Source: Eikenella corrodens
Lineage (GTDB): Bacteria; Pseudomonadota; Gammaproteobacteria; Burkholderiales; Neisseriaceae
Direction: 5' to 3'
Length of the DNA: 64,000 nt
Assembly: GCF_003990355.1 (NCBI RefSeq)
Contig: NZ_CP034670.1
Span: 620,001-684,000 of the forward strand
How positions within the stretch are numbered: the first letter of the stretch is position 1; the number at the start of each line of letters is the position of its first letter. The translations under genes and the position numbers were made by a program. The notes under the pieces are model-generated. The model saw nothing but the letters and a program-made list of their open reading frames with translations. It was not told where the DNA came from and did no database searches. Positions 33,582 through 41,738 of this stretch are shown here, one piece after another.

Positions 33582-34388
33582 CTAATCAATCCGGTAGTGC
33601 AGTAATCGATAGGCATGGCGAATTTTGGGGAATAGGCACATGAGCCAGTAGTTGAGGCCGATGTCTTTGGCTTCGGGGAAATCGGTCATGCGTTTGGCAG
33701 ACACAAGCCGGAGGTTGGCGGCCCAGCTTTCCATTTGGCGGTCGTCGTCGCAGGCGAAATCGAAGCTGGCACGGGCGTGTTTGAGGGCGTCGTGTTGGTC
33801 GGAATGTTTCACCATAAACGTACCGGCCACATCGAAGGCGATTTCGCCGCGGAAGCGTTGGGCAAGCTGTTGGAACAGTTCGCGCACTTGGGCTTCGGCA
33901 AAATACATCAGCACGCCTTCGAGAATAAAGAGCATGGTGGCGGCGGGGTGGCTTTGCTGCAGCTGTTCCATCCAGCCGGTATCGAATGCGGAGGCGTGGA
34001 TGAGGGTTTCGTTAGCTTGCGGCGGCAGCAGTGTTTCGCGCAGAGTAATCACGTCGGGCAGGTCGAGTTGATAGAAAGTAGTATGGTCGGCGATGCTGCC
34101 GAGCCGCTCGCGGCGGCCGTCGAGCCCGCAGCCGAGGATGACAACGATGCCTTCGGGGTGGCGGCGGATGAAATCGGCGGCAACTTGGTCGAAATAGCGG
34201 GCGCGCAGTGCTGTGCCCACGCGGCTGTTGCGGGCGGCGCGGAATCGGTCGAAGTCGTAGTCGATTTGCGGCACAAGGCGCAGGGCGGCGAGGTCGTTCA
34301 GTATCGGCCGGCTCTGCTGTGCGTCAAGGTATTTCATGTAGAGCGGAATCAGCAGGGTTTCGCTGACGGCGTTTTGAATTTTCAGCAT
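33582..34388 (-). CDS. LCM/TcmP-type SAM-dependent O-methyltransferase
   Basis: This 268-residue cytoplasmic methyltransferase has the SAM loop VVILGCGLDGRRERL, then YQLDLPDVI (acidic residue for the ribose) and LFILEGVLMYF. These are features of the leucine-carboxyl-methyltransferase/tetracenomycin TcmP family. The substrate is unknown. It stands alone between DUS-bearing spacers. Confidence 0.85.
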   Translation of the reverse strand: MLKIQNAVSETLLIPLYMKYLDAQQSRPILNDLAALRLVPQIDYDFDRFRAARNSRVGTALRARYFDQVAADFIRRHPEGIVVILGCGLDGRRERLGSIADHTTFYQLDLPDVITLRETLLPPQANETLIHASAFDTGWMEQLQQSHPAATMLFILEGVLMYFAEAQVRELFQQLAQRFRGEIAFDVAGTFMVKHSDQHDALKHARASFDFACDDDRQMESWAANLRLVSAKRMTDFPEAKDIGLNYWLMCLFPKIRHAYRLLHYRID

Positions 34389-34788
34389 GGCATCTCTCCT
34401 GAACCGGGCTGCCTGCAGGCGTTTCCTTAAATGGAGATTTGAGCTGTACAGAAACCGGGTTGCAGCTCTGCTTTCAGGTAGCCTGTTGGACTAAATAGAA
34501 ATGAGAATCTTACAAAAGAGATTGTACACCTGAATAAGCAGCTTGAGACGATGTGAAAGGCTGCCCGAAGGCTCCAAAGCAGCATACTTGATAACTTTAA
34601 GAATCAGTATGTTGACTATATTTTAGCAGGCTACCGGCTGCCCCGCAGCGTTTTCAGGTAGCCTTCTGCTTGAAAATCAGGCCAAACCGCCCAACTGGCA
34701 AGGTGTTGCTGATGTGGCAGTTGCACATATACCGAATGCGTCTGCCGCTTCAGGCTGCCTGAAACGTCCACCACACAAGGAATCCAAC
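34389..34788. other. Intergenic at the left edge of the foreign-DUS segment
   Basis: Two Eikenella-type DUS (near 34472 and 34653) are followed by AGGCTGCCTGAA at 34752-34763, a different dialect. No gene is seen. Confidence 0.6.
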
Positions 34789-35904
34789 ATGAACCCCGTC
34801 TTCCAGCCCTACACCTTCAACAACGGCGCCACCGTTCCCAACCGCCTCGCCGTCGCCCCCATGACCCATTTTGCTTCGGATGAAAACGGCCGCATTACCG
34901 ACCAAGAGCGCACGTTTTTGCAAAACCGCTTCCGCGGCTTCGGCCTGTTTATCACCGCCGCCACGCTGGTGCAGGCCAACGGCAAAACCTTTCACGGCCA
35001 GCCGTACGCCATAAACGAGGACGACCTGCCCAGCCTGCGCGAAGTGGCACAAATCGCCCAAGCGCAAGGCGCGAAAGCCATCCTGCAAATCCACCACGGC
35101 GGCCTGAAAGCCGAACTTTCCGCCGACATCGTCGCCCCGTCCGCCGATGAGGCCACGGGCGCGCGCGAACTGACCGCCGCCGAAATCGAACAACTCATCG
35201 CCGCCTATGCCCATGCCGCCACTCTCGCGGTGCAGGCCGGATTTGACGGCGTGGAAATCCACGGCGCGAACGCTTACCTGCTGCAACAATTCGTGTCCGC
35301 CCAAACCAACCGCCGCACCGACGAATGGGGCGGCAGCCTGCACAACCGCCTGCGCTTCCCGCTGGCCGTAGTCGATGCCGTTGCCGCCGCCGTCAAAGCA
35401 CACGCCAAACCCGACTTCATTTTGGGCTACCGTTTCTCGCCCGAAGAGCCGGGCGAGCAGGGCATCACCATGGCGGAAACCTTTGCGCTTGTGGACGCGC
35501 TGGCGCAAAAACCGCTGCAATATCTGCACGTTTCGCTGTGGGACTTCTACAAACACGCCCGACGCGGCGCAGACACCAACCGCACCCGCATGGAACTTTT
35601 GCATGAACGCATCGGCGGCAAGCTGCCCTTAATCGGTGTGGGCAACCTCTACACCGGCAGCGACATCGCCAAAGCGTTTGACACCGGCTGGGCGGAGTTT
35701 ATCGCGCTGGGCAAAACCGTGATGATTAACCCCGATTTGGCCGATTTGCTGCGCGACAACCGTGATGCCGACATTCAAACCGACCTCGACCCCACCCGCG
35801 CCGACCACTACCGCCTGCCCGACGCGCTGTGGCAACGCTGCCTGACCAACTCGCCGTGGCTGCCGCCGGTGAAAGGGATGGAACGGCAGATTGTGGATAT
35901 TTGA
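34789..35904 (+). CDS. NADH:flavin oxidoreductase (Old Yellow Enzyme family)
   Basis: This 371-residue FMN-dependent TIM-barrel reductase starts at ATG 34789 (ACAAGGAATCC). VPNRLAVAPMTHFASDENG, the FDGVEIHGANAYLLQQF block and NRRTDEWGGSLHNR are characteristic. It probably reduces activated double bonds; the physiological substrate is unknown. It lies inside a segment with foreign uptake sequences and is followed by an AAGCAGCCTGCA hairpin, so it was probably acquired from another Neisseriaceae. Confidence 0.9.
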   Translation: MNPVFQPYTFNNGATVPNRLAVAPMTHFASDENGRITDQERTFLQNRFRGFGLFITAATLVQANGKTFHGQPYAINEDDLPSLREVAQIAQAQGAKAILQIHHGGLKAELSADIVAPSADEATGARELTAAEIEQLIAAYAHAATLAVQAGFDGVEIHGANAYLLQQFVSAQTNRRTDEWGGSLHNRLRFPLAVVDAVAAAVKAHAKPDFILGYRFSPEEPGEQGITMAETFALVDALAQKPLQYLHVSLWDFYKHARRGADTNRTRMELLHERIGGKLPLIGVGNLYTGSDIAKAFDTGWAEFIALGKTVMINPDLADLLRDNRDADIQTDLDPTRADHYRLPDALWQRCLTNSPWLPPVKGMERQIVDI

Positions 35905-35950
35905 GCGTTTCAGATGGCCTTTAGAAGCTGAGGGCTGTTTGAAAAATAGT

Positions 35951-35996
35951 AAAAGCAGCCTGCACTTGGAAAATTCAAAGTGCAGGCTGCTTTTTC
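35951..35996. terminator. Inverted pair of AAGCAGCCTGCA (foreign DUS dialect)
   Basis: AAAAGCAGCCTGCACTT at 35951-35967 pairs with the complementary copy (TGCAGGCTGCTTTTT) at 35981-35995. It is the same hairpin arrangement as host DUS pairs but in a Kingella-like dialect. Confidence 0.8.
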
Positions 35997-36023
35997 ATCT
36001 TTTCAGGCCGCCTCAAACGCGCA

Positions 36024-36848
36024 TCAAAGCAACGCCCATCTCACCGCTTCTTGTCCTTTTGGGTCCAGCCGCAGGAACTGGTTGATGATGCGTTCGGCAT
36101 CGGGTGCGTCGGCGGCGGAAAACAGCGATTGCACGTAATCGTTTGCAGGCTGCTTTTTGATGGCTTCGGGCGTGCCGATTTGCACGAGTTTGCCGTTGTG
36201 CATCACGCCGATGCGGCAGGCGAGTTTCAGGGCTTCCTGCATATCGTGGGTCACGAACACGATGGTGGTGCCGAATTTCTGGTGAATCATGGAGATTTGG
36301 TCTTGCAGCACGGTGCGCACCAGCGGGTCGAGCGCGGAAAAGGGTTCATCCATCAGCAGCACTTGGGGCTTGGCTGCAATGGCTCGTAAAATACCGATGC
36401 GCTGCTGTTCACCGCCGGAAAGTTCATGCGGATAGCGGTCGCGGTAGTGTGTAGGGTCAAGTTCCACCAACTCCAATAATTCGTTCACGCGCGTTTTGCG
36501 TTCTGCTTTCGGCCAGCCCAAAATGTCGGGCATGAGCGCGATATTTTCCGCGACGGTCATGGTGGGGAACAGGGCGATTTGCTGCAACACATAGCCGATT
36601 TGATGGCGAAGCTGGCGGATGTCGTAATCCTTAATGCGCTTGCCGTGCAGATAAACGTTGCCGTCGGTCGGTTCAATTAGCGCGTTAATCATGCGTAAAG
36701 TGGTGGATTTTCCGCTACCTGAGCCGCCAACCAACACGAAAAATTCACCCTGATAAATGGTCAAATCCAAATCGCGCACGGCATATTTGCCGTCATATTG
36801 CTTGCCTGTGCCGCGAAATTCGATAAAGGGGATGGGGTTGTTTTGCAT
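36024..36848 (-). CDS. Osmoprotectant (glycine betaine/choline) ABC transporter ATPase
   Basis: This 274-residue cytoplasmic ATPase starts at ATG 36848. Walker A is GGSGSGKST, the signature LSGGEQQRIGILRAIA, Walker B LLMDEPFSALDP and the switch His is in VFVTHD. The sequence resembles OpuCA/ProV-type importers, but the C-terminal CBS domains are absent (short tail after KKQPANDYVQSLF). The matching permease/binding-protein fusion lies at 38050-39567, separated by an oxidoreductase gene. KKQPA is encoded by an AAGCAGCCTGCA uptake sequence. Confidence 0.9.
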   Translation of the reverse strand: MQNNPIPFIEFRGTGKQYDGKYAVRDLDLTIYQGEFFVLVGGSGSGKSTTLRMINALIEPTDGNVYLHGKRIKDYDIRQLRHQIGYVLQQIALFPTMTVAENIALMPDILGWPKAERKTRVNELLELVELDPTHYRDRYPHELSGGEQQRIGILRAIAAKPQVLLMDEPFSALDPLVRTVLQDQISMIHQKFGTTIVFVTHDMQEALKLACRIGVMHNGKLVQIGTPEAIKKQPANDYVQSLFSAADAPDAERIINQFLRLDPKGQEAVRWALL

Positions 36849-36890
36849 ATTGTGCCTTAACGATGGTTTCCAAGTTGATACCAAATCATG

Positions 36891-36902
36891 TGCAGGCTGC
36901 TT
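36891..36902. repeat. Foreign DUS (AAGCAGCCTGCA, complement)
   Basis: A single king-type uptake sequence between the ATPase and the oxidoreductase gene. A host-type AGGTAGCC half follows at 36912. Confidence 0.75.
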
Positions 36903-36920
36903 TTTGGATTTCAGGTAGCC

Positions 36921-37874
36921 TTATTCGTTCATGACCACCACTTTCCCAAATCCGTCTGCACTTTGCAAAAAACGGTGGGCTTCGGGAACTTGCTCCAATG
37001 TAAACACGCGTTCAATTAAGATTTTCACATTAAATTGCCGGATATAGTCAAACATCGCATCCAGCTTGGCTTGCGAGACATTGCCCGAATAAAAGGCGGT
37101 GAGATAGCTGTTGTTTTTGAGTTCGATAATCGGATCAAAATCGTTCACGTACCATATGTTACCAAGCTGTCCTGTATTGCAGACGATGCCGTGTTCGTTG
37201 ATGTGGGAGAAAGAATCACGCAAAGTTGCCGGCCCGACCAATTCCAGAATTTTGTCATAGCGTTGGTCAGTTTGCAGTTTGCCATCGGCTTCAGTAATCA
37301 CTTCGTCAAATCCAACCGCCTGCAAACGGGTAGCTTTGGCAGGATTACGCGTTGAACCGTGCAGTACGACATGCGGAAACTGCGCTTTGAGCAGCTGTGC
37401 AAAGGCTACGCCCACGCCACTGCCTGCACCACGCACCAGCACACGATCTTGCGGCGCGATACGAAGCTGCTGCAATGAGCCGAACGCGGTGTAGTAGGTT
37501 TCGGGAATTGCGGCAAGGGTTGTCCAATCCAAGTCGGTATAAACGGGGTAAATTTGCTCGTTGGGCAGCAGCACATATTCGGCGTAACTGCCGTCAAAGG
37601 CGCGCCCCATTTCGCCCATAATAGAGACGACCTTTTGTCCGACTGCCAGCGCGGGTGTGGAACTTTGCGCCACTTCGCCTACACATTCGATGCCCAAAAT
37701 GCGCGGAAATTGGACAGACGGCGATTTGCCTTCGCGTGTGAAAATCTCGGAATGGTTGATGCCGAAGCCTTTGATTTTTACCAGTGACCAGCCGTCTTTG
37801 ATATTGGGCGTCGGCACGTCTTGATAAATGAGTTGTTCCGGGCCGCCGGCTTGGTAGATTTTTATGGCTTTCAT
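36921..37874 (-). CDS. Quinone oxidoreductase/zinc-type alcohol dehydrogenase family protein
   Basis: This 317-residue MDR-superfamily reductase has an N-terminal GroES-like domain (KIKGFGINHSEIFTREGKSP) and a Rossmann fold with RVLVRGAGSGVGVAFAQLL. The zinc-ligand Cys/His set of true alcohol dehydrogenases is not visible, so an NADPH-dependent quinone or enone reductase is more likely. It interrupts the osmoprotectant transporter genes and is less GC-rich than its neighbours, suggesting insertion. Confidence 0.88.
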   Translation of the reverse strand: MKAIKIYQAGGPEQLIYQDVPTPNIKDGWSLVKIKGFGINHSEIFTREGKSPSVQFPRILGIECVGEVAQSSTPALAVGQKVVSIMGEMGRAFDGSYAEYVLLPNEQIYPVYTDLDWTTLAAIPETYYTAFGSLQQLRIAPQDRVLVRGAGSGVGVAFAQLLKAQFPHVVLHGSTRNPAKATRLQAVGFDEVITEADGKLQTDQRYDKILELVGPATLRDSFSHINEHGIVCNTGQLGNIWYVNDFDPIIELKNNSYLTAFYSGNVSQAKLDAMFDYIRQFNVKILIERVFTLEQVPEAHRFLQSADGFGKVVVMNE

Positions 37875-37967
37875 GAAGTTTCTTAGTAGATTGTTTTTAC
37901 AGGGTAATTGCGGATAGATATGTTAACTTCGCAGAAACTTGCCCCGTGCCGTTTTCAGGTAGCCCGA

Positions 37968-37979
37968 AGGCCGTCTGAA
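37968..37979 (+). repeat. AGGCCGTCTGAA, Neisseria-type DUS
   Basis: A perfect Neisseria AG-DUS next to a host-type half DUS (37955) and followed by the Kingella-like form at 37998-38009. Three dialects lie within 60 bp. Confidence 0.8.
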
Positions 37980-38049
37980 AACTCGGGAGAGAGGGTGTGC
38001 AGGCTGCTTTTTACGCTTTCAGGTAGCCTGAAGGCACATCCCGCCAATT

Positions 38050-39567
38050 TCACTTTCCTAACCACCCATTCTTCTCCAAATAATCCCGTGCCACGTTTTC
38101 TGCGCTTTCGCCTTGCACTTTTACGCGGTAGTTCATCTCGCTCATTTCCGCTTCGCTGATTTTGCCGGCCAATCGGTTCAGCGCGGCCACAATTTGCGGA
38201 TTTTTCGCGGCAAATTCGGCTTTCATCAGCGGTGCGCCCTGATAGGCGGGGAACAGGGAAATATCATCTTTCAGCAGGCGCAATTGATATTGTTTCAACT
38301 CTGCATCGGTAGAAAAGGCTTCCACTAGGTCGATTTTGTCATTCAGCAGCGCCGTATAGCGCAGGGCGGGCTCTAGGCTAACAATATGTTTTAGCGTGAT
38401 ACCGGCCACCTGCATGCCTTTGTAGCCGTCCGCCCGGTCGGCAAATTCCAGTGAAAAACCGGCGCGGATATCGGGTGCAGCCTGCTTTAAGTCGCTGATG
38501 GCATTCAATTGGTGCGCCGCGCCGTAACTTTCTCTGACCGCCAACGCGTAAGTGTTCTGATAAGACATCGGCGGTAGAAACTCCAGCCGATATTGTTCCT
38601 CCAATAATTGTTTGCCCAGTCGATAAGTTTCATCTGGCGACAGATGGCGGTTTTTCTGTTCACTTGGTACTTGTACTAAGGCTTCCAGCACGGTGCCGGT
38701 GAATTCAGGGTAAATGTCGATTTCGCCGCTGTTCAGCGCGTTAAACAGGAAGGTGGTTTTACCGAAATTGGGTTTGACTGTGACTTTTACATTCGGATTT
38801 TCACGTTCAATCAATAATTTATACATATTAATTAGAATATCCGGCTCGCTGCCCATTTTGCCGGCAATCACCACGTTTTGCGTGGCAGGCGTAAATGAAA
38901 CCTGCGACAGACCGAGTGCGCCGAAGCTCACAGCCAATGCCAGAATCATCGGCAGTTTGCGCCGCGATTTTTGCAACAGCCCGATAATGCCGCTGACGCC
39001 GACGGCCAGCAGCGCGGAGAGCAATGCGCCGGTAAACGTCATCGTCATGTTGTTGCGGTCGATGCCGAGCAGAATCAGGTTGCCCAAGCCGCCTGCGCCG
39101 ATTAACGCCGCCAGTGTTGCCGTGCCGACAATCAGCACCGCCGCCGTGCGGATGCCCGAAATCATGGCAGGCAAAGCCATCGGCAGCTCAATCCGCCACA
39201 GCGACTGCCAACGTGACAGGCCGAATGCGGTGTATGCGTCTTGAATGGATTGGTCGATTTGAGTCAGCCCCAGATAGGTGTTTTGAAAAATCGGCAACAG
39301 CGCGTATAGCGTGAGCGCAATCAATACGGGCGGCGAACCGATGCCGACAAACGGAATCAGCAAGCCCAGCAGCGCCAAAGACGGGATGGTTTGCAGCACA
39401 TTGGTGAACTGCAATACCGCTTCCGCCGCCCGCCGCCTGCGCGCAAACAACACGGCGGCAGGCACGGCAATGGCCACGGCCGCGAGCAAAGCCAGCCCGG
39501 AAAGCCATAAATGCGTAAGCAGCATTTGCCAGAGTTCGGCGGGGGAGAAGGGGAGGGATGTGGGCAT
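38050..39567 (-). CDS. Osmoprotectant ABC transporter permease-substrate-binding fusion
   Basis: This 505-residue protein has an N-terminal permease domain of about six membrane helices, with the EAA loop AYTAFGLSRWQSLWRIELP. From about residue 230 it is a periplasmic OpuAC-type betaine-binding domain (VIAGKMGSEPDILINMYKLL, NSGEIDIYPEFTGT). Fused permease/binding proteins of this kind import glycine betaine, choline or carnitine with a separate ATPase. The ATPase is 1.2 kb downstream behind an unrelated gene. The C-terminus YLEKNGWLGK is natural. Confidence 0.92.
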   Translation of the reverse strand: MPTSLPFSPAELWQMLLTHLWLSGLALLAAVAIAVPAAVLFARRRRAAEAVLQFTNVLQTIPSLALLGLLIPFVGIGSPPVLIALTLYALLPIFQNTYLGLTQIDQSIQDAYTAFGLSRWQSLWRIELPMALPAMISGIRTAAVLIVGTATLAALIGAGGLGNLILLGIDRNNMTMTFTGALLSALLAVGVSGIIGLLQKSRRKLPMILALAVSFGALGLSQVSFTPATQNVVIAGKMGSEPDILINMYKLLIERENPNVKVTVKPNFGKTTFLFNALNSGEIDIYPEFTGTVLEALVQVPSEQKNRHLSPDETYRLGKQLLEEQYRLEFLPPMSYQNTYALAVRESYGAAHQLNAISDLKQAAPDIRAGFSLEFADRADGYKGMQVAGITLKHIVSLEPALRYTALLNDKIDLVEAFSTDAELKQYQLRLLKDDISLFPAYQGAPLMKAEFAAKNPQIVAALNRLAGKISEAEMSEMNYRVKVQGESAENVARDYLEKNGWLGK

Positions 39568-39659
39568 GAGGGTTGGCCGTGTTGATGGTTAGTGGGTCGA
39601 ATAGTATAGGGTTTTTTGGCGTGTGGCAAGGGATGGCGGCATGAAGGCAGAGGTGGGAA

Positions 39660-39700
39660 AAGCAGCCTGCACTTTGGGTTTATCAAGTGCAGGCTGCTTT
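39660..39700. terminator. Second inverted pair of AAGCAGCCTGCA
   Basis: AAGCAGCCTGCA at 39660-39671 and its complement at 39688-39699 form a hairpin around CTTTGGGTTTATCAAG. It marks the right edge of the foreign-DUS segment and is followed at once by a host DUS at 39708. Confidence 0.8.
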
Positions 39701-39759
39701 TTGGGTTTTCAGGTAGCCTTTATTAGGCGATATAGGCTTTATCTACGCGTTTCTCTTTG

Positions 39760-40160
39760 CTATTCAAACATCTCCAGCACCTCTCCCAACAGCTCAACGC
39801 GCCATGTTTCGTTGGCGGGATTGTCCAACGCGGTAGTGAGGGCGGCATATGCTTTATCTGCGCGCGTGCCTTCTATTTTTGCAATTTTGTCGAGAATGCC
39901 CGTTGCTTCATGCGCCATTTCGAAATTGCCGTCAATCAGCCAGCTGATGGCTTTCTCAAACAAAGGCTCTGCCGGATAGTTTACCAAAGCATAAATCAGC
40001 GTACCGCGAACTTTGGCGTATTCCGCGCTGTCTAGTGCGGCTAAAATCAACGGTAGATTTCCCGATTGCGTTGTTCGGCAAGGTCTAAAATCAGCAGAAT
40101 TTTGTTCCACAGCGGGGTTTGCGGATTTTTGATTTGTTCAATTAATTCGTTATTGCTCAT
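39760..40160 (-). pseudogene. Small HEAT-like repeat protein, frameshifted
   Basis: From ATG 40160 the frame reads MSNNELIEQIKNPQTPLWNK, then ILLILDLAEQRNREIYR and stops. A shift by one base near 40050 continues as LILAALDSAEYAKVRGTLIY to a natural end at 39760 (VLEMFE). Together these give about 133 residues of amphipathic helices, like a short HEAT-repeat protein of the kind found as immunity or adaptor proteins. One lost base in the ACCG context explains the break. Function unknown. Confidence 0.7.
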
Positions 40161-40240
40161 CTTGATGTTCTCAAACCGAGCCACCGGCATAGCAAAAGGC
40201 TACCTGAAAAATTCCAAAATGCTTGGCGAGATGCAGCTGC

Positions 40241-41719
40241 CTACAACCCCAACTCCCTCCAAATCTCATCAATCTTAGCCGTAACCGCAGGGTCTTTTTT
40301 GATTACCCGTCCCCATTCGCGGTCGGTTTCGCCCGGCCATTTGTTGGTTGCGTCCAAGCCCATTTTGCCGCCGAGTCCGCTGACGGGGCTGGCGAAGTCG
40401 AGATAGTCGATGGGCGTGTTTTCCACCAACACAGTGTCGCGCACGGGGTCCATGCGCGTGGTTACTGCCCAGATGACTTCTTTCCAGTCGCGCACGTTCA
40501 CATCATCATCAACCACGATGATGAATTTGGTGTACATAAACTGACGCAGGAACGACCAGCAGCCCATCATCACGCGCTTGGCGTGTCCGGCGTATTGTTT
40601 TTTCATGCTGACCACCGCCATGCGGTAGGAGCAGCCTTCGGGCGGCAGGTAGAAATCGGTGATTTCGGGGAACTGCTTTTGCAAGAGCGGTACGAACACT
40701 TCGTTCAACGCCACGCCCAAAACGGCGGGTTCATCGGGTGGTTTGCCCGTGTAGGTGGAGTGGTAAATCGGGTTTTCGCGCATGGTGATGCGTTCGACCG
40801 TAAACACGGGGAAATGGTCCTGCTCGTTGTAATAGCCCGTGTGGTCGCCGTATGGGCCTTCCAACGCGGTTTCGTTCGGATGAATCACACCTTCCAGCAC
40901 GATTTCGGCACGGGCGGGCACTTGCAAATCGCTGCCGATACATTTCACCAGTTCCGTCCGCGAACCGCGCAGCAGTCCGGCAAACTGGTATTCGCTCAAG
41001 GTATCGGGAACGGGCGTTACCGCGCCCAAAATGGTGGCGGGGTCGCAGCCGAGCACGACGGCGACGGGATACGGCGTATCGGGATTGAGTTTGCGGAATT
41101 CCTGATAATCCAGCGCACCGCCGCGATGCGACAGCCAGCGCATAATCAGCTTGTTTTTGCCGATTAGTTGTTGGCGGTAAATGCCTAAGTTTTGGCGTTT
41201 TTTGTGCGGACCGCGCGTGACGGTCAAGCCCCACGTTACCAGCGGCGCAACGTCTTCCGGCCAGCAATGCTGAATCGGAAGTTTATATAAATCAACGTCT
41301 TCGCCTTCCCACACAACTTCCTGACACGGCGCATTTCTCACCACATTCGGCGCCATACTCCAAATGTCTTTCAGCAGCGGCAGTTTGGAAAACGCGTCTT
41401 TGATGCCTTTGGGCGGTTCGGGTTCTTTCAAATACGCCAGCGTCTGCCCGATTTCGCGCAGTTTGGACACGCTGTCCGCGCCCATGCCCATCGCCACACG
41501 TTCGGGCGTGCCGAACAGGTTCGCCAACACGGGATAATCGTAGCGCATACCGTCGGGCTTAATCGGGTTTTCAAACAGCAACGCCGGCCCTTCGGCACGC
41601 AGCACGCGGTCGGCGATTTCGGTCATTTCCAAATGCGGGGAAACGGGATGCGCGACGCGCTTGAGTTTGCCTTGCTGTTCGAGCATGGCGATGAAGTCGC
41701 GTAGGTCTTTGTATTTCAT
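40241..41719 (-). CDS. ubiD: 3-octaprenyl-4-hydroxybenzoate decarboxylase
   Basis: This 492-residue prenylated-FMN-dependent decarboxylase of ubiquinone biosynthesis starts MKYKDLRDFIAMLEQQGKLK as in other UbiD proteins. Active-site segments such as GEDVDLYKLPIQHCWPEDVA, NLGIYRQQLIGKNKLIMRW and EGPYGDHTGYYNEQDHFP are intact, and the C-terminus has DATNKWPGE. The UbiX partner that makes the cofactor is not in the window. Confidence 0.96.
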   Translation of the reverse strand: MKYKDLRDFIAMLEQQGKLKRVAHPVSPHLEMTEIADRVLRAEGPALLFENPIKPDGMRYDYPVLANLFGTPERVAMGMGADSVSKLREIGQTLAYLKEPEPPKGIKDAFSKLPLLKDIWSMAPNVVRNAPCQEVVWEGEDVDLYKLPIQHCWPEDVAPLVTWGLTVTRGPHKKRQNLGIYRQQLIGKNKLIMRWLSHRGGALDYQEFRKLNPDTPYPVAVVLGCDPATILGAVTPVPDTLSEYQFAGLLRGSRTELVKCIGSDLQVPARAEIVLEGVIHPNETALEGPYGDHTGYYNEQDHFPVFTVERITMRENPIYHSTYTGKPPDEPAVLGVALNEVFVPLLQKQFPEITDFYLPPEGCSYRMAVVSMKKQYAGHAKRVMMGCWSFLRQFMYTKFIIVVDDDVNVRDWKEVIWAVTTRMDPVRDTVLVENTPIDYLDFASPVSGLGGKMGLDATNKWPGETDREWGRVIKKDPAVTAKIDEIWRELGL

Positions 41720-41738
41720 TTAAAGGCTACCTGAAAAA

